64,000 nucleotides of DNA from Lactarius indigo (lineage: Eukaryota; Basidiomycota; Agaricomycetes; Russulales; Russulaceae): NCBI GenBank assembly GCA_025766275.1, contig JAFKAC010000055.1:62001-126000 (forward strand), given 5' to 3'. Each line of letters starts with the position of its first letter. Position 1 is the first letter of the stretch. Shown in pieces: positions 1 through 11,738 of this stretch. The notes under the pieces were generated by a model. It was not told the DNA's origin. It saw only the letters and a program-made list of their open reading frames with translations, and did not search any database. The translations under genes and the position numbers were made by a program.

Positions 1-784
1 CCGTCTCTGCGGACTACCCATTGCGACCTCAACAGGCAGCGCATGTCACAGAATGTCGACAAAGTGTTTTTTTCCCTATCCTGTCCCCATCAGAATTGAC
101 ATTGCTCACACTAGACTAAGTCCCTACTAGACCAAATGTCGGTTTTTTTAATGGTTTCCAAAACCAACAAGTATAATAGGATATATAATTTCATTTCTTA
201 CTGTAATTAAGATGATTGTTTTTTGTGGGAAAGAAATTCGGCATGATCACCGAGATGCCCATTCAACCCCCGCCTGTGTGTGTAATGTTGTAAAAATCGG
301 CAAGTGTTATGAAAAGCGCTATAATGATAGATACCTCCAAGATAAAGACCCTTAAATCGTTATAATGTGATTATAAACGGATTGTAATTACATTATAGTC
401 ATTAAGTACCATTTATAATAATCCCCCCTTTTTCGGACAAGATGGGAATGCCTGTCTCGCTGTGCATTACGACTCACGCGTTTTTAAGTGCCCAAACCCG
501 CAAGTTCCTTTTTGGAACCGTTCCAGTGCCTGCGATCTACAGGCTATAATCTACAGACCGCAAAGGGAAACTAGAGGCGGACTGTTAAAGGTCAGTGGTT
601 CTAGCCTTCTAGGATTAGTTCCGTAACTAACAAACACAGTTATAGCCGGACAATATTTTGACTTGTTTCTTGGATAGGCAAAAAGAGAAGAAGTTTTGCC
701 AATTTGAGAACTCGTTTTCCGAGAAAAGTCCCCAAATTATAAGGGTGGGTCCTTATCTCCGCCGGGTCTCAACCTTTTCGAGGC
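1..784. other. 5' flank of the first P450, no gene seen
   Basis: This AT-rich stretch has no reading frame with the splice structure or composition of the neighbouring genes. It contains several A/T runs and pairs of short palindromic TTATAATG-like words around 350-420. Apart from the TATA-like box near its end I can assign nothing here. Confidence 0.5.
737..743 (+). promoter_or_regulatory. TATA-like box of P450 gene 1
   Basis: A TTATAAG motif lies about 45 bp upstream of the ATG at 785. A TATAAGAA motif sits at a similar distance (56 bp) before the paralogous P450 at 4797, which supports a shared core promoter. Assigned by motif and spacing only. Confidence 0.4.
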
Positions 785-2738
785 ATGTCTACTACTCTCA
801 ATGATAGCCCGTCCTTTTGGGGAGTCCTTAACATTTCACAGCAGCACCTGATCCTCACAGTTTGGACCGTAATCGGCTTCGCTATTTTCTTGACAGCACG
901 TTATTTCCAAAGCCCATGGCGGAAGCTTCCACCGGGACCACGAGGTCTTCCTCTCCTTGGCAACATCCTTCAGTTGCGTGGCCCGCAATGGCTTACATTC
1001 GTGAAGTGGAAGCAAGAATTTGGTCGGTCACGTTTTGCCTTCCGACGCTGCGTGAAAGGTCTCTAATTTTCATGTTTAGGTGACATTTTCTACTTAAATG
1101 CGGCAGGACAACCTATCGTCGTTCTCAACACACAGAAGGCCGCAGCAGATCTGTTGGATCGCCGTGCCGCGAATTACTCTGACCGTCCGCGCAGCATCGT
1201 CGCTGGGGAAATTCTCTGTGGTGGCTTAGCCATCGGGTTTCAGAATTACGGGCCATTGTGTGCATTCTTTATCATTGTCGACTTTTTCCTGACGCCCGCA
1301 TAGGTGGCGTAGAATGCGCAAAGCTATCCATGAAGGTCTCAGCAAATCTGCCGCCGACTCCTTCAAGGCTGCACAACTTAATGAGGCCATTCAATTTACC
1401 TCAGGACTCCTTGCCAGTGCTCGACCCGCGACGTGCCAGTGGGACAATCACATTCGCCGAATGACCGCATCTATGATCATGTCGGTCGCATTCGATGCCC
1501 CACCGATAGTCTCCGAGCTAGATCCTGGGGTCAAGGCCATCAACGACTTCTCCGCACGTATGACGCGAGCAGCTCTTCCCGGTGCACACTTAGTGGAGTT
1601 CTTTCCGTGGATGGTACATATTCCAAGCAGGTGGTGTATTTCTTGGATGAGGCCAAGAACGTATTTTTAATTCTGTCGTAGATTCGCCAAATGGAAGCGC
1701 GACGCAGAGTATTGGCACGAGAAAGATTCTCAGATGTTTATGGATCGATTCAACGGCGTTGGCGAAAAGCTGGTCCGTTCCGATTCTCATACCGCCGACA
1801 TCATATCTGAGTCTATGTTAGTCGAAAAATATAGACCGCCCAAGTCTCGTAGGGACTTGGATTAAGGATGCCGACCGGTATGGGCTGTCTGAACGCGAGA
1901 CTGCTTGGCTCGCTGGGATGACATAGTACGTGCATGTACACTCTCTCCGAGATTAGCTCTTTGTCACTCATCGTGAGTACTAGCGCAGCAGGTTCGGACA
2001 CATCGGCCGCGGCCATGGCATGGTGGATGCTCGCAATGGTCGCCTATCCGGACGTACAGAGGCGCGCTCAAGCAGAGCTCGATGCCATAGTCGGGCGAAC
2101 ACGCATTCCAACATTTTCTGACTTCCAGCACCTACCCTACATCCGTGCTGTGGTCAAGGAAATGCTGCGATGGCGATCTGTGACCCCTCTTGGCTTCCCG
2201 CATCGCTCGACCGAGGACGACTGGTATGATGGCATGTTCATTCCAAAGAGTACTATCGTGATAGTCAACATTTGGCACCTCAACCGCGACCCCACAATAT
2301 ATGGCGCAGATGCTGCGCACTTCAATCCTGCTAGGTTTTTGGATGCCAACGGCGAGGTCACCCTGTGCCCACCTGAAACAAAGGAGGAAGGTCACGTTAC
2401 GTACGGATTCGGGCGACGGGTTTGTCCAGGAAAGCACGCTGCGAACAATTCATTCTTCATTGACATCGCGATGGCGCTTTGGGCGTGTAACATCGAACCC
2501 GGGAAGGACGAACACGGGAATGTGATCCCGATTGACGTGAACGGGTGGGTAGAAGAGGGTCTTCAGGTGTGAGTGACTTCACGTTCGCCTGTTCTCGAAT
2601 CCTCCGCGCTGCACTGACTAAGAGTGCATGGTATCGGGTTCCAACAGTCGCCCGGTCCCATTCAAAGCCGACATCTTACCTCGCTTCCCGGAAGCTGTCG
2701 CTTTGCTCGCTGGTGAGCGCGAATTGAGGGCGAAGTGA
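785..2738 (+). CDS. cytochrome P450 monooxygenase (first tandem copy)
   Basis: Seven exons join in phase: 785-1022, 1080-1257, 1304-1630, 1682-1772, 1822-1925, 1984-2568 and 2648-2738, giving 537 aa. An N-terminal membrane anchor (about 22-41) and a proline hinge PPGPRG (49-54) place it on the ER. The I-helix carries AGSDT (315-319). The K-helix ExxR pair is E372/R375, FNPARF (426-431) stands for the PERF region, and the heme loop FGRRVCPG puts the thiolate at C460. All catalytic landmarks are present, so a working oxygenase is likely. It resembles the large basidiomycete group often annotated as O-methylsterigmatocystin oxidoreductase-like, but the substrate cannot be inferred. Introns were fixed by comparison with the copy at 4797, which has the same seven-exon plan. 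The first intron uses an uncommon GTCGGT donor in both genes. Confidence 0.9.
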
Positions 2739-2760
2739 TCAAAGCGCAAGTAGCTGTATT

Positions 2761-2995
2761 AATGATAACATGAGAGCGTCAAGCAATGGTCTGTCACGGC
2801 ATAGGCTCCGTCACTGTATGATAGAAATACGCTCTCAGCTTTGTAATGCTTATTGGAGCGAATGCTGCAGTGCCCCGTGCATCAGTTTGCACCGTCCCTG
2901 TTCCCAACGAAAACAGGTAAAATATCCAATTGCAAGTGACAGTACAGGCATGATAATGAATGCTAGGTGCGAAAAAGGAGAAACAACATAAGAAA
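2761..2995 (+). repeat. P450-array 3' flank repeat, copy 1
   Basis: The sequence just after the stop, including a core with TGCCCCGTGCATCAG near 2870, recurs after the second P450 (about 6750-6830 and 7091-7146) and, more diverged, after the P450 pseudogene (9163-9275). The gene and its downstream flank therefore duplicated together. Confidence 0.6.
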
Positions 2996-3465
2996 CGGAA
3001 TATCACTCCGCGCGCCTTCCGGGACTTTCTCTTCTTGCTTTGGTCATTGTGCGTTTTCCCCTGTACGTATCCCACTTTGTCTGGGCTTACATCAGACTCC
3101 TTCCCTTGTCGATGCACCGTGTAAGAGACTATGATTACGCCTCACGTTTTCCCACTTTTACGCGCGGGCCGGCGGGAGGGAGTCTGGGCTTACTAACATG
3201 GAAGCCTCTATTGTCCTCTCTGCTTTCCCTTTTGCTTCTGCCACCAGGGATGTCCATCTACAGCGTACACCCCATTCCCTTTTGCATTTCCAAGTACATC
3301 TCAGCCACCCGTTCTGGTTGGAAGTGAAACTTTCACGTGAATATGTTTTGCCATATTTCTCTTTCCTCGGTTTCCACGCTGTGCGGTATCGGTCTGTTCA
3401 TTGATTGGTATTTTCGAACGTGCTGATATGTTCTTGGAGTATTTTTCTCGCCACCTATAGCTTCC

Positions 3466-3564
3466 TCTTGCTAAGCCTCCGACACGCAGTATCACATGTA
3501 ACTTGTGTCTGCCGTGTCTTGCTTCTGTCTTGCTAACCCCATCCCCGCCTCACTGGGCTCGTGA
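3466..3564 (+). repeat. direct repeat, left arm
   Basis: A block containing CCGACACGCAGTATCACATG, followed by a TTGCTTCTGTCT stretch and ending in CACTGGG-CTCGTGAAA, recurs about 138 bp downstream with a few substitutions and indels. The origin is unknown. Confidence 0.7.
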
Positions 3565-3605
3565 AAAATCCTGCAATGACCAATGTCACCTATGTACAAC
3601 TTTGT

Positions 3606-3707
3606 CTTGCTTAGTCTCCGACACGCAGTATCACATGTAACTTATGTCTGCCAGGTTTTCCGTTTTGCTTCTGTCTCGTTGCTCTATCACCGCCCCACTG
3701 GGCCCGT
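3606..3707 (+). repeat. direct repeat, right arm
   Basis: Second copy of the block at 3466-3564, again with CCGACACGCAGTATCACATG and ending in CACTGGGCCCGTGAAA. The period between arms is close to 138 bp. Confidence 0.7.
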
Positions 3708-4740
3708 GAAAGTCATTCAAGGTTCAAACGTTCAAGGTTCAATTGTTGCCTTCACCTCGTGACATGACCTGCTCCTCACATGGTACGAGAGTTGCGGTTG
3801 CGCGTTGCGCGTCCTCTGTCCGATGATGCCCAGAACACATATCGTTTTCATGATTGACTCTCACACCCTTAAGTTGTAGTTTCTTTCACTAGCCTCCTCA
3901 TTAGGACAGCACATCTTCCGAATGAGACCTACCCGATCACATGAGCAGTGAAAGCAGTTGATGACATCATGACATACGTCGAAAATAAACCGAAAGAGTT
4001 AACTCCTTTGAAGAGACAGCAAGAGGTGACAGTCAACGTGCATTGCAAAAATCAAACAGGCACCGAGGACCATGCCGAAAAAGCTGACTTCTCAAAAAGA
4101 ATACTGTAAGACAAACCTTGAGGCAAACCCGAAACAGATCACTCAGAATATAAAAATAAATGCTTCCATTCCTCACTCTGGCCACATGTATAAAAACTCC
4201 GATGATAGTTCTGGGAGGAGGTCGTGCAGTGCCGGATGAGGAGTGGGGGTTTGAGAGTTTTATTCGGATACGAGTACAAACGTCGTAGGTAATTGGTGTC
4301 CATGCTCGGGCGAAATGGGGGGGAAGCGATCAATGAGGGTCCCTGTTGCCGAGGCGAGGTCGCGACTGAATGAGTGGGACCCGGCTGGAGCAACCAGATG
4401 AGTGTCGACGGCTACGTAAATTCATCAACGAACCCATGGCAAAAGAGCGTGGTGGGCGGGAAAAAATGAAAAGACCTGGCAGTTCTTCAGACCGACCGGT
4501 CAGGTGGCGGCACAAAAAGAATGAGCACGTGCCACCTCATCCTCGAAGGGACCGCTCGTGCCTCACTTGACCACAGACCAGACAAAGTCGCAAGTTGAAT
4601 TGAGCTGTCAGTGGCCCCCGAATAAGGTGATTAACGAAGCGGGCCATCGGGGCTAATGAATCGGCCTCGATGTGGTCCCCGGCGGCTAATAATCGCCGCG
4701 TGTCAAGGTGTCAAGGGTTGACAAAGAAGTTGAGTTAAAG

Positions 4741-4748
4741 TATAAGAA
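4741..4748 (+). promoter_or_regulatory. TATA-like box of P450 gene 2
   Basis: TATAAGAA lies 56 bp upstream of the ATG at 4797, comparable with the TTATAAG before the first P450. Confidence 0.4.
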
Positions 4749-4796
4749 CTGGTTGGTCCCACATCCCTGGGCACACGGGGTTGCTGAGCTGCTGCC

Positions 4797-6728
4797 ATGT
4801 CTTCCATGCCCACCATCTTCAATGACCTGTCCCTTTGGCTCACTGAGGCCTCACAGCAACAGCAGCTGCAGCTCCTCACATTTTGTACCGCAGTCGGCTT
4901 TGCTGTCTTCTCTACAGCGCGTTATTTCCGGAGCCCATGGCGCAAACTTCCACCAGGACCACGAGGTCTTCCTCTCCTTGGAAATGCCCTGCAGATGGGT
5001 GGTCCCCAATGGCTCACTTTCATCAAGTGGAGCGAACAATTCGGTCGGTCACCTTTTCCCCTCCGTCGTTGCGTCGTTCTCTCTAATCCCTTGTTTAGGC
5101 GACGTTTTTTACTTGAATGCAATGGGAAAGCATATGGTCGTTCTCAACACCCAGAAGGCTGCATCAGATTTGTTGGACCGCCGTGCCGAGATATACTCTG
5201 ACCGCCCACGTAACATCGTCGCCGGGGAAATTCTCTGCGATAAATTGGCCATCCCACTTCTGACTTACGGGCCATTGTGTGTCGATTTCTCATCATTTAT
5301 CGACTTTTCCTGACTATCGTATAGGTGGCATAAAATGCACAATGCTATTCACGAAGCTCTCGACATGTCCTTCGAGGTCCCACAACTCAATGAAGCCATT
5401 CTGCTCACCTCTGGGCTCCTTGCTCAACCCGCGATATGGGACAAGCACATTCGTCGAACGACTGCGTCCTTCGCCATGACTATGACATATGGTACCCCAT
5501 CGATGATCTCCGAGCAGGATCCGGGGGTCAAGGCCATCGATGGCTTTATGGCACACATGACGCGGGCAACTCGTCCAGGCGCATTCTTAGTGGAGCTCTT
5601 TCCGTGGATGTTACGTATTCCAAGCAGGTGACAAATTCTCTAGATAAGCCAAGAACCCTTTTTAACTCCACATCGTAGATTCGCCAAATGGAAGCGCGAC
5701 GCAGAAAACTGGCACAAAAACGATTCTCAGATGTTTGTGGACCGATTCAACGGCGTCCGCGAAAAGCTGGTCTGTTCTGACCATCATGACACCCACATCA
5801 TGACTGATTCCATGTCAGTCGAAAGGTACAGACAGCTCAAGTCTCGTAGGTACTTGGATTAAGGGCACCGACCGGTATGGGCTGTCTGAACGCGAAGGTG
5901 CTTGGCTCGCTGGGATGGCATAGTACGTGCATGTACTCTCTCCGAGATTAGCTTTCTGTTGCTCATGGTGAGTATCAGCGCGGGAGGTGCGGACACAACG
6001 GCCGCATCCATGGAATGGTGGATGCTCGCAATGATTGCCTATCCGGACGTACAGAGACGTGCTCAAGCAGAGCTCGACGCCGTCGTTGGCCGAACACGTA
6101 TTCCAACATTTTCTGACTTCCAGCGCCTACCTTACATCCGCGCCATGGTCAAGGAAACTCTGCGATGGCGACCTATGGCCCGTCTTGGCTTCCCGCACCT
6201 CACGACCGAGGACGACTGGTATGATGGCATGTTCATTCCAAAGGGTACCATGGTATTTGCCAATGTTTGGCACCTCAACCGCGACCACACGACTTATGGC
6301 GCAGACGCCGAGCACTTCAATCCGGCGAGGTTTTTGGACGTCAACGGCGATGTTGCCCCGTGCTCACCTGACACAAAGGGGGAAGGCCATAATACGTTCG
6401 GATTCGGGAAACGGCTCTGTCCAGGAAGGCACGTCGCGAACAACGCATTCTTCATTGACATCGCGATGGCGCTTTGGGCGTGTAACATCGGACCTGGGAA
6501 GGACGAGCATGGGAATGTGATCCCGATTGATGTGGACGCATGGGTAGACGGACTTCATATGTGAGTGACTTTACGTTCGCCTGTCCTTGGGGCTTTTGTA
6601 CGGCGCTGACCGAGTGCATGGTATCGGGTTCCAACAGTCGTCCTCCCTCGTTCAAGGTCGACATCTCACCTCGCTTCCCGGAAGCCGTCACATTACTTGC
6701 GGGTGAGCGCAAGTCGCGCATTCGGTAA
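4797..6728 (+). CDS. cytochrome P450 monooxygenase (second tandem copy)
   Basis: Seven exons (4797-5043, 5099-5276, 5325-5627, 5679-5769, 5819-5922, 5979-6560, 6638-6728) encode 531 aa with the same intron positions and phases as the copy at 785. Features are an N-terminal anchor, PPGPRG hinge, I-helix GGADTT (about 310-315), ExxR at E367/R370, FNPARF, and heme loop FGKRLCPGRH with Cys455. Compared with copy 1 it has a Gln-rich insertion before the anchor and lacks a short stretch near the start of exon 3. It is predicted to be an ER-anchored heme oxygenase of unknown substrate. Copies 1 and 2 are recent paralogues, since even the 49-nt fourth intron (5770-5818) aligns. Both look functional. 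Confidence 0.9.
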
Positions 6729-7794
6729 TCAAGGCGCGAGTAGTTGTATTTATGACAACATGAGAGAGTTAACCAATAGTCCGGCAATTGAGCTCGGTTA
6801 CAGTTGAAATACCTGCTGAACTTTGTAATGCCTCGTTTTCTCTTTCATCCTCTTATCACCTCCGCAACCTATTGACTCGACGTACTGTATGACTCGTTGA
6901 TCTCGTTGACTGAATGACTCGACTCTTGTAGTACTGTGCTCAACTGGAGTAGCTTCTCGTATAAACATCTTTGGGTTCACAAACATCTTGTCTTATGAAT
7001 AATCGCTCCGCCGTCTTGTTGACGGCAATCGCCTCTGAGCACTCGAACCTCGAACATATCTTCGAACGACGTACGTGACACTATCAGAGTGGTTGTTGCA
7101 CTGCCCCGTGCATCAGTTCGCACCGTCCCTATCCCGACGAAAACGGCCCACAAACGTATATTAGAGTCATGAGGCGCCGAAGGCTACGTAGGAGGTCCAG
7201 ACGTAAGGAGCGGTACTGTTAAGGTGAGAAGCTTGAACGCAACAAATGGGGTTCCAAGACGTGTCGTGATGTGCCAGCAGCGCGTAGCCGCCGGCCGCCG
7301 GCGCTTCTACCTTGAGTCAACTGTTGCTCACCCTCACGGCATCCGCTGGACCCGTCCACCTCGAGTAATCAATGACCACCTCACCACCATAGCGAGTCAA
7401 AGATGCAAATCAAAGACAAGTTCAGTGAAGTCTTGAGTGAAGTTGTATGATTAGGTCAACAACCCTTTTACTGTAGGAAGCGTACGTGTGTCAGCAGGAC
7501 ACAGTACAGAATTAGACCTCTTCGCGACGTACAGTACTTACTGTATTCGATCATATGGAAGCATTCAAGTCTGTTTCAGAAATCATACATTGTAAGAGGT
7601 GATTAAGAGGTGATTACCAATGAATGAGAAATTCAGTATCCGACTGAGCCCTCGCCGCCTGTCAGTCGTCTCAAGAGTCGTCTGATGAATGGAGATAGTT
7701 ACTGTACTGATAAAATTAAAAGAGTCCCACACGCCCAACTTGACGCCCAAGCTTGGGCACACTGCGCTGCTCTTGGCGCTGCTGCGCTGTCGTC
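6729..7794. other. Intergenic region with P450 3' flank repeat, copy 2
   Basis: The first 100 bp and 7091-7146 match the flank after P450 copy 1. The stretch 6877-6925 is rich in short GACTCG/TTGACTC words. No other gene-like frame is seen. A short frame around 7224-7436 has no splice context or family motif. Confidence 0.5.
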
Positions 7795-8797
7795 ATGCCC
7801 CTCAAAACCTGTCCCTTTGGGGGGTCATTGAGATCCCACATCAGCACCTGATTCTCACACTTTGGACCGTTATCGGCTCTGTTATCTTCCCTATAGCACG
7901 TTATTTCCAAGACCCATCCCACCAGGTCCACGTGGTCTTCCTCTCCTTGAATGTTTTCAGTAGCTACGTGACTTGGGCGCAATGGCTCACTTTCGTCAAG
8001 TGAAACCAACAATTCGGTCGGTCACGTTTTGCCAAGCGTTTTGCCCTCCGTCGAGTCGCTGCGTGGCTCTCTCTAATTTCTTTTTCTTAAGCGACGTTTT
8101 CTCTACTTGAATGCAATAGGACGACCTATAGACGTTCTCAATATCCAGAGGGCTGCAGTAGTTAGTTGGACCGCCGTCCCGGGATCTACTCTGGCCGCCC
8201 ACGCAACGTTATCGCTGCGTAAGTTCTCTCCAGTGGCTTATGGCTATCACATTTCAGAATTATGGGCCATTGTGATTTTTGATCATTGTCAACTATTACT
8301 ATTACTGATGATCGCATAGGTGGCGTGGAATGCGCGATGACGTCCACAAAGATCTCAACCAGTCCTTCGAGGTCCCACAACTTAATGAAGCCATTTCTAC
8401 TCACCTCCAGACTCCTTGCTCAACCCATAATGTGGGACGAACATGGAATCGGAGATCAATGTCATCAGCGACTTGCTTGCACGTGACGCGAGCAGCTCTT
8501 CCTGGTGCCCACTTAGTGGAGTTCTTTCCGTGGATGATAGATATTCCGAGCAGGTGCGGCGTTTTCTGGAAGAGGCAATGAACCGATTTTAAATTCTCGT
8601 CGTGGGTTCTCCAAATGGAAGCGCGGGGCGTCCCCACTTTGCCCAGTTCTCGGACCTTCCCAGCTGACTGCGGGTGCACGGTATCGACTTCCAGGCACCC
8701 TGTCCCGTTCAGGGCCGACATCTCACCTCACATCCTGGAAGCTGTTGCATTGCTCGCGGGTGAGTGGGAGTTGAGCGCTGAGCATCCGGTAATCTAA
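7795..8797 (+). pseudogene. cytochrome P450 pseudogene (third tandem copy)
   Basis: Pieces of exons 1, 2, 3, 4 and 7 of the neighbouring P450s follow one another here, on average clearly diverged. The anchor region is legible near 7815-7905 but the proline hinge is lost and frames shift. Exon 2 remains around 8095-8220 with a stop. The exon 3 start is near 8321-8400 and its end at about 8490-8553. The exon 4 start (a KWK motif) is near 8612, and the C-terminus is at about 8690-8797. Exons 5 and 6, which hold the I-helix, ExxR and heme cysteine, are deleted. It cannot encode a P450. Confidence 0.85.
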
Positions 8798-9576
8798 GTG
8801 GGAGAAGCGCGAGTACTATTGCTGTATTTACAGCTGGTTCCGTAATGATTGTCCCGTGCCATTTTGAGAACATAGTCGGCCCATCCAAAACTCGAGAGCG
8901 GGATTCATAATTAAGTCGAGGGAGAAACTCTCCGGAAATCAGGTTATCTCACAGAATTAAGGTTATAGAATAGTTATCTTGTAACAATTGGGGTTATGGA
9001 ATGGTTATCTGTGTTTCTCTGCTCGAGCTGTGCCATCTCGGTGGCGAAGTAACCCATTCAAACCTCACCTATGTCCAAAACATTGTCACCAGGGTACAAT
9101 CATTATGGAACCAGCTGTAGTAACGACAACCTACGATCATGACATTTGCGATTAGTCGAATGGTACACTGCTTCGTGTACCATCCCTGTTCCCCAATGAA
9201 AACAAGTGAATATTTAAAGCTAGAGTACAATATAATAAATGCTAGATGAGAACAAGGAGATAGAAATAACGAAATAACGAAACGTGACGGCATGCGGCTG
9301 GCCGTACTGTAAATGTGCGGCCTTTGGTCCCTTACCCGCGCGTTGGAACGGCGACAACGGGATGCTGATGTGCAGCCTAGTGCTGAGCATCCCGGAATAC
9401 GGGTCAGAAGCGAAGCGATGAAGTTTGCGCGTGTCATATCCACCATCGGCGTGTGATCCTTCGCGGTGGACGCCAAGGTCGGGGCAGTTCTCCCCCGTTC
9501 AAGACCCCCCTCCCCCCCCCCCGCGCCGTATTGACAAGGTTTACCTGCGTAAGGACGACACCAAACCCATGGATAA
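8798..9576. other. Intergenic region with P450 3' flank repeat, copy 3
   Basis: The segment 9163-9275 is a diverged third copy of the flank at 2861-2995. The rest lies between the P450 pseudogene and the 3' end of the O-fucosyltransferase-like gene and shows no gene. Confidence 0.45.
9505..9522 (+). repeat. poly-C tract
   Basis: A near-perfect run of C interrupted by one T lies about 55 bp beyond the stop codon of the minus-strand gene that follows. Likely a simple repeat in its 3' flank. Confidence 0.6.
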
Positions 9577-11738
9577 TTAATCCAGAATCATAGTCCGTGG
9601 GTCTGCGCAGCGTGCAGCACGCATATTCACGACCGAGCCCGCGAATGAGCTCAAGCCGGGTCCGTAGAAAAAATTGCCGCGGACGAGCACCTGCTGCTCG
9701 ATGACGCCCATCACGTCCGTGAACATCAGCGGCCAGCCAAACGCACGACGGTCCTCCATCGTAAGCAGGTCTGATACGAATACCGCGCCACCGCCGGCGA
9801 TCTTGCGCAGCGCGTCCGGATCGCGTTCGTCCGTCGCGACGAAAAAGGGGTCCTCGGTCCGCGGGGGCAGTAACGCGGTCTGCTCCGGATCAGGCTGGGC
9901 ACCTTCGATATCGCACAGCGCCTTATGGCCGTGGTCGTGGAGGTCGGCCAGGAGGAAACGGCCTGTCCGTAGGCGATCCTTCACGCGCCGGACGTGGGCC
10001 TCGGGATTCATTTCCATCACCCACCCTATTCGTAGGACTATTTTTTCAAAAAAATCGATAGCGTCAGGGCCGCTCTGCTTGAGGAAGCGCGCGTAAGAAG
10101 GCTCTACTTACAGTCTCCGCGTCGCATGTGTGCTCCCATCCACATACGGCCTTCGGTGCGCAAATGCATACGGGAGGATAGAACCTCGGCAAGGTCGAGT
10201 ACCTTCTGCGGCGGGATGAGTGAGTGCACCACCGTGCTAGCATATCTATTGCGCCGCAGTTCCTCCGTGAAACGCATAGCCCCCTGAAAGATCCGTTTGG
10301 TAATCATCACACAGTGACAGAATAACCACTTACGGGCTTGGTATTTATATGAGTCTCTCCAGCAAGCACGACAACGTCCGCATTCACATCATGATAGTCA
10401 TCTCTGAAGCCTCGTATTGATGAGCGCTGAACGACTTCTTTGAGACGACTAACGATGGTCTTAGCAAAGTCCGCATCAAGACTTGAGGACAAGGGTGGTC
10501 AACTCGATAACCATAGACAAAGAGAAACGATGGGTCTTACACATTGTGGAAAGTGTGCAGAACTTCAAAACCATGTGCGTTTAGTAACTCCTCCACCGCT
10601 CCGTCGTCGTCAAGATTCACTTCCCCGTCCAGATTTGACGATTTCACAACGTATTTGGCAACGTACCAGGCGATAGCGGAATTGTGCCATCGCAAGGTCT
10701 CAACAAGGTCACGAGAAAGCTCCGTGGATTCAAGAGGAGGCCAGTATTTGGTGTTACCGTCATAGTTGTTTGGTCCGGGGTGGCGTTCCAGCTTCCCCCT
10801 TCTCTTCATCGCCTCAGGAATGTAGTCGACGCGGATCGTGCCTCTGGGCTCATACCAGTCGTTCTCTATAACGAAAAGAGACGGTGTCTTTGTCTTGTTC
10901 GTCTCGAAGACGTTGGGGTGAGTATGATACGACTGGCGGGGCCAAAACCCACTGCTCGACTCGCTTTCAGGATCTTGACCGTGCAGGCGCAGGTATTCCG
11001 AGGCAGTGATGACTGGTTGCCGATTACGGAGATGCGTCATATTTACTATAACCGAGATGGGGATGCGGAAACCCATCTGCTGATCGGCGGGGAATATGCG
11101 CCAATGATCTAATCCCGTAGCATCATCCATGTTGACCATAGGCGCATAGTCCGAGCAAACGGTGCTGCAGAAATATAAAAGAATCAGAGCATCGGTGCAA
11201 GATAAGAGAAGCGCCACATACATGTTGTACTCGCACGCGCGTGCATATACAAACGAAGGTATAACCAAGGTGCGATTCAGCAGCTCTGCCTGAAGGAGAG
11301 CAGCTTCGATGATATACCGCACCTGTCAAGACATCATTCTTTGCTGATTTCTGATACAAGAAACACACTGACGTTGTTCCAACCGAGATTCAGGCTATAG
11401 TCTCGGGAAAAAAAACCTCGGGTGGGAGCCACAATGTCTCTGATCTGTTCGAGGGTCAAGACATCGGATATCGGCGAGGAGGACTGCGAAGGGGGAGATG
11501 GGTCATCTAAGACGGAGTCTGGACCAAAGCGTGAAGGGGGATGCCAGTTGAGGAAGCGCCATGAAAGAGCATGAGGGGAAAAGAAAGCTCCGTAGGCAAT
11601 TAAACTGGTGAGGATGAAAGCGATGGAGAAGAATCTGATTTTTAGCGCCCCATTGGAATGAAGCAATAACCGCCATCGGCGAAATTTAAAGGCGACATGC
11701 GGCTCGGAGAGGGGGAAGGGGGAAGGACCGGGGGGCAT
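9577..11738 (-). CDS. GDP-fucose protein O-fucosyltransferase-like type II membrane protein
   Basis: Six exons on the minus strand (11738-11373, 11322-11222, 11164-10541, 10481-10334, 10283-10112, 10037-9577) give 623 aa in phase. A short cytosolic tail is followed by one membrane segment (about residues 34-53, IRFFSIAF...), then a long lumenal part, the type II layout of Golgi or ER glycosyltransferases. HMRRGD at about residues 465-470 fits the arginine-bearing GDP-fucose site of the O-fucosyltransferase fold. A second conserved block, FVATDERDPDAL, lies about 60 residues later. The start was chosen at MPPGPS because the frame further upstream is low in quality. Members of this family are single-copy in many Agaricomycetes, and this copy has no defects. 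The acceptor protein is unknown. Confidence 0.85.

Larger units (their letters stand above)
2996..4740. other. Intergenic region between P450 copies 1 and 2
   Basis: No gene-like frame is seen in this 1.7 kb. It is pyrimidine-rich in its first half and holds a pair of direct repeats, listed separately. The rest is unassigned and should contain the promoter of the second P450. Confidence 0.5.

Noticed and set aside
1..784. AT-rich start of the window considered as an LTR or transposon end
   Set aside because: No matching second terminal repeat, no TG...CA ends and no target-site duplication seen within the window.
9505..9522. Poly-C run considered as a regulatory G-quadruplex
   Set aside because: It is one simple run, not four spaced runs, so I keep it as a simple repeat.
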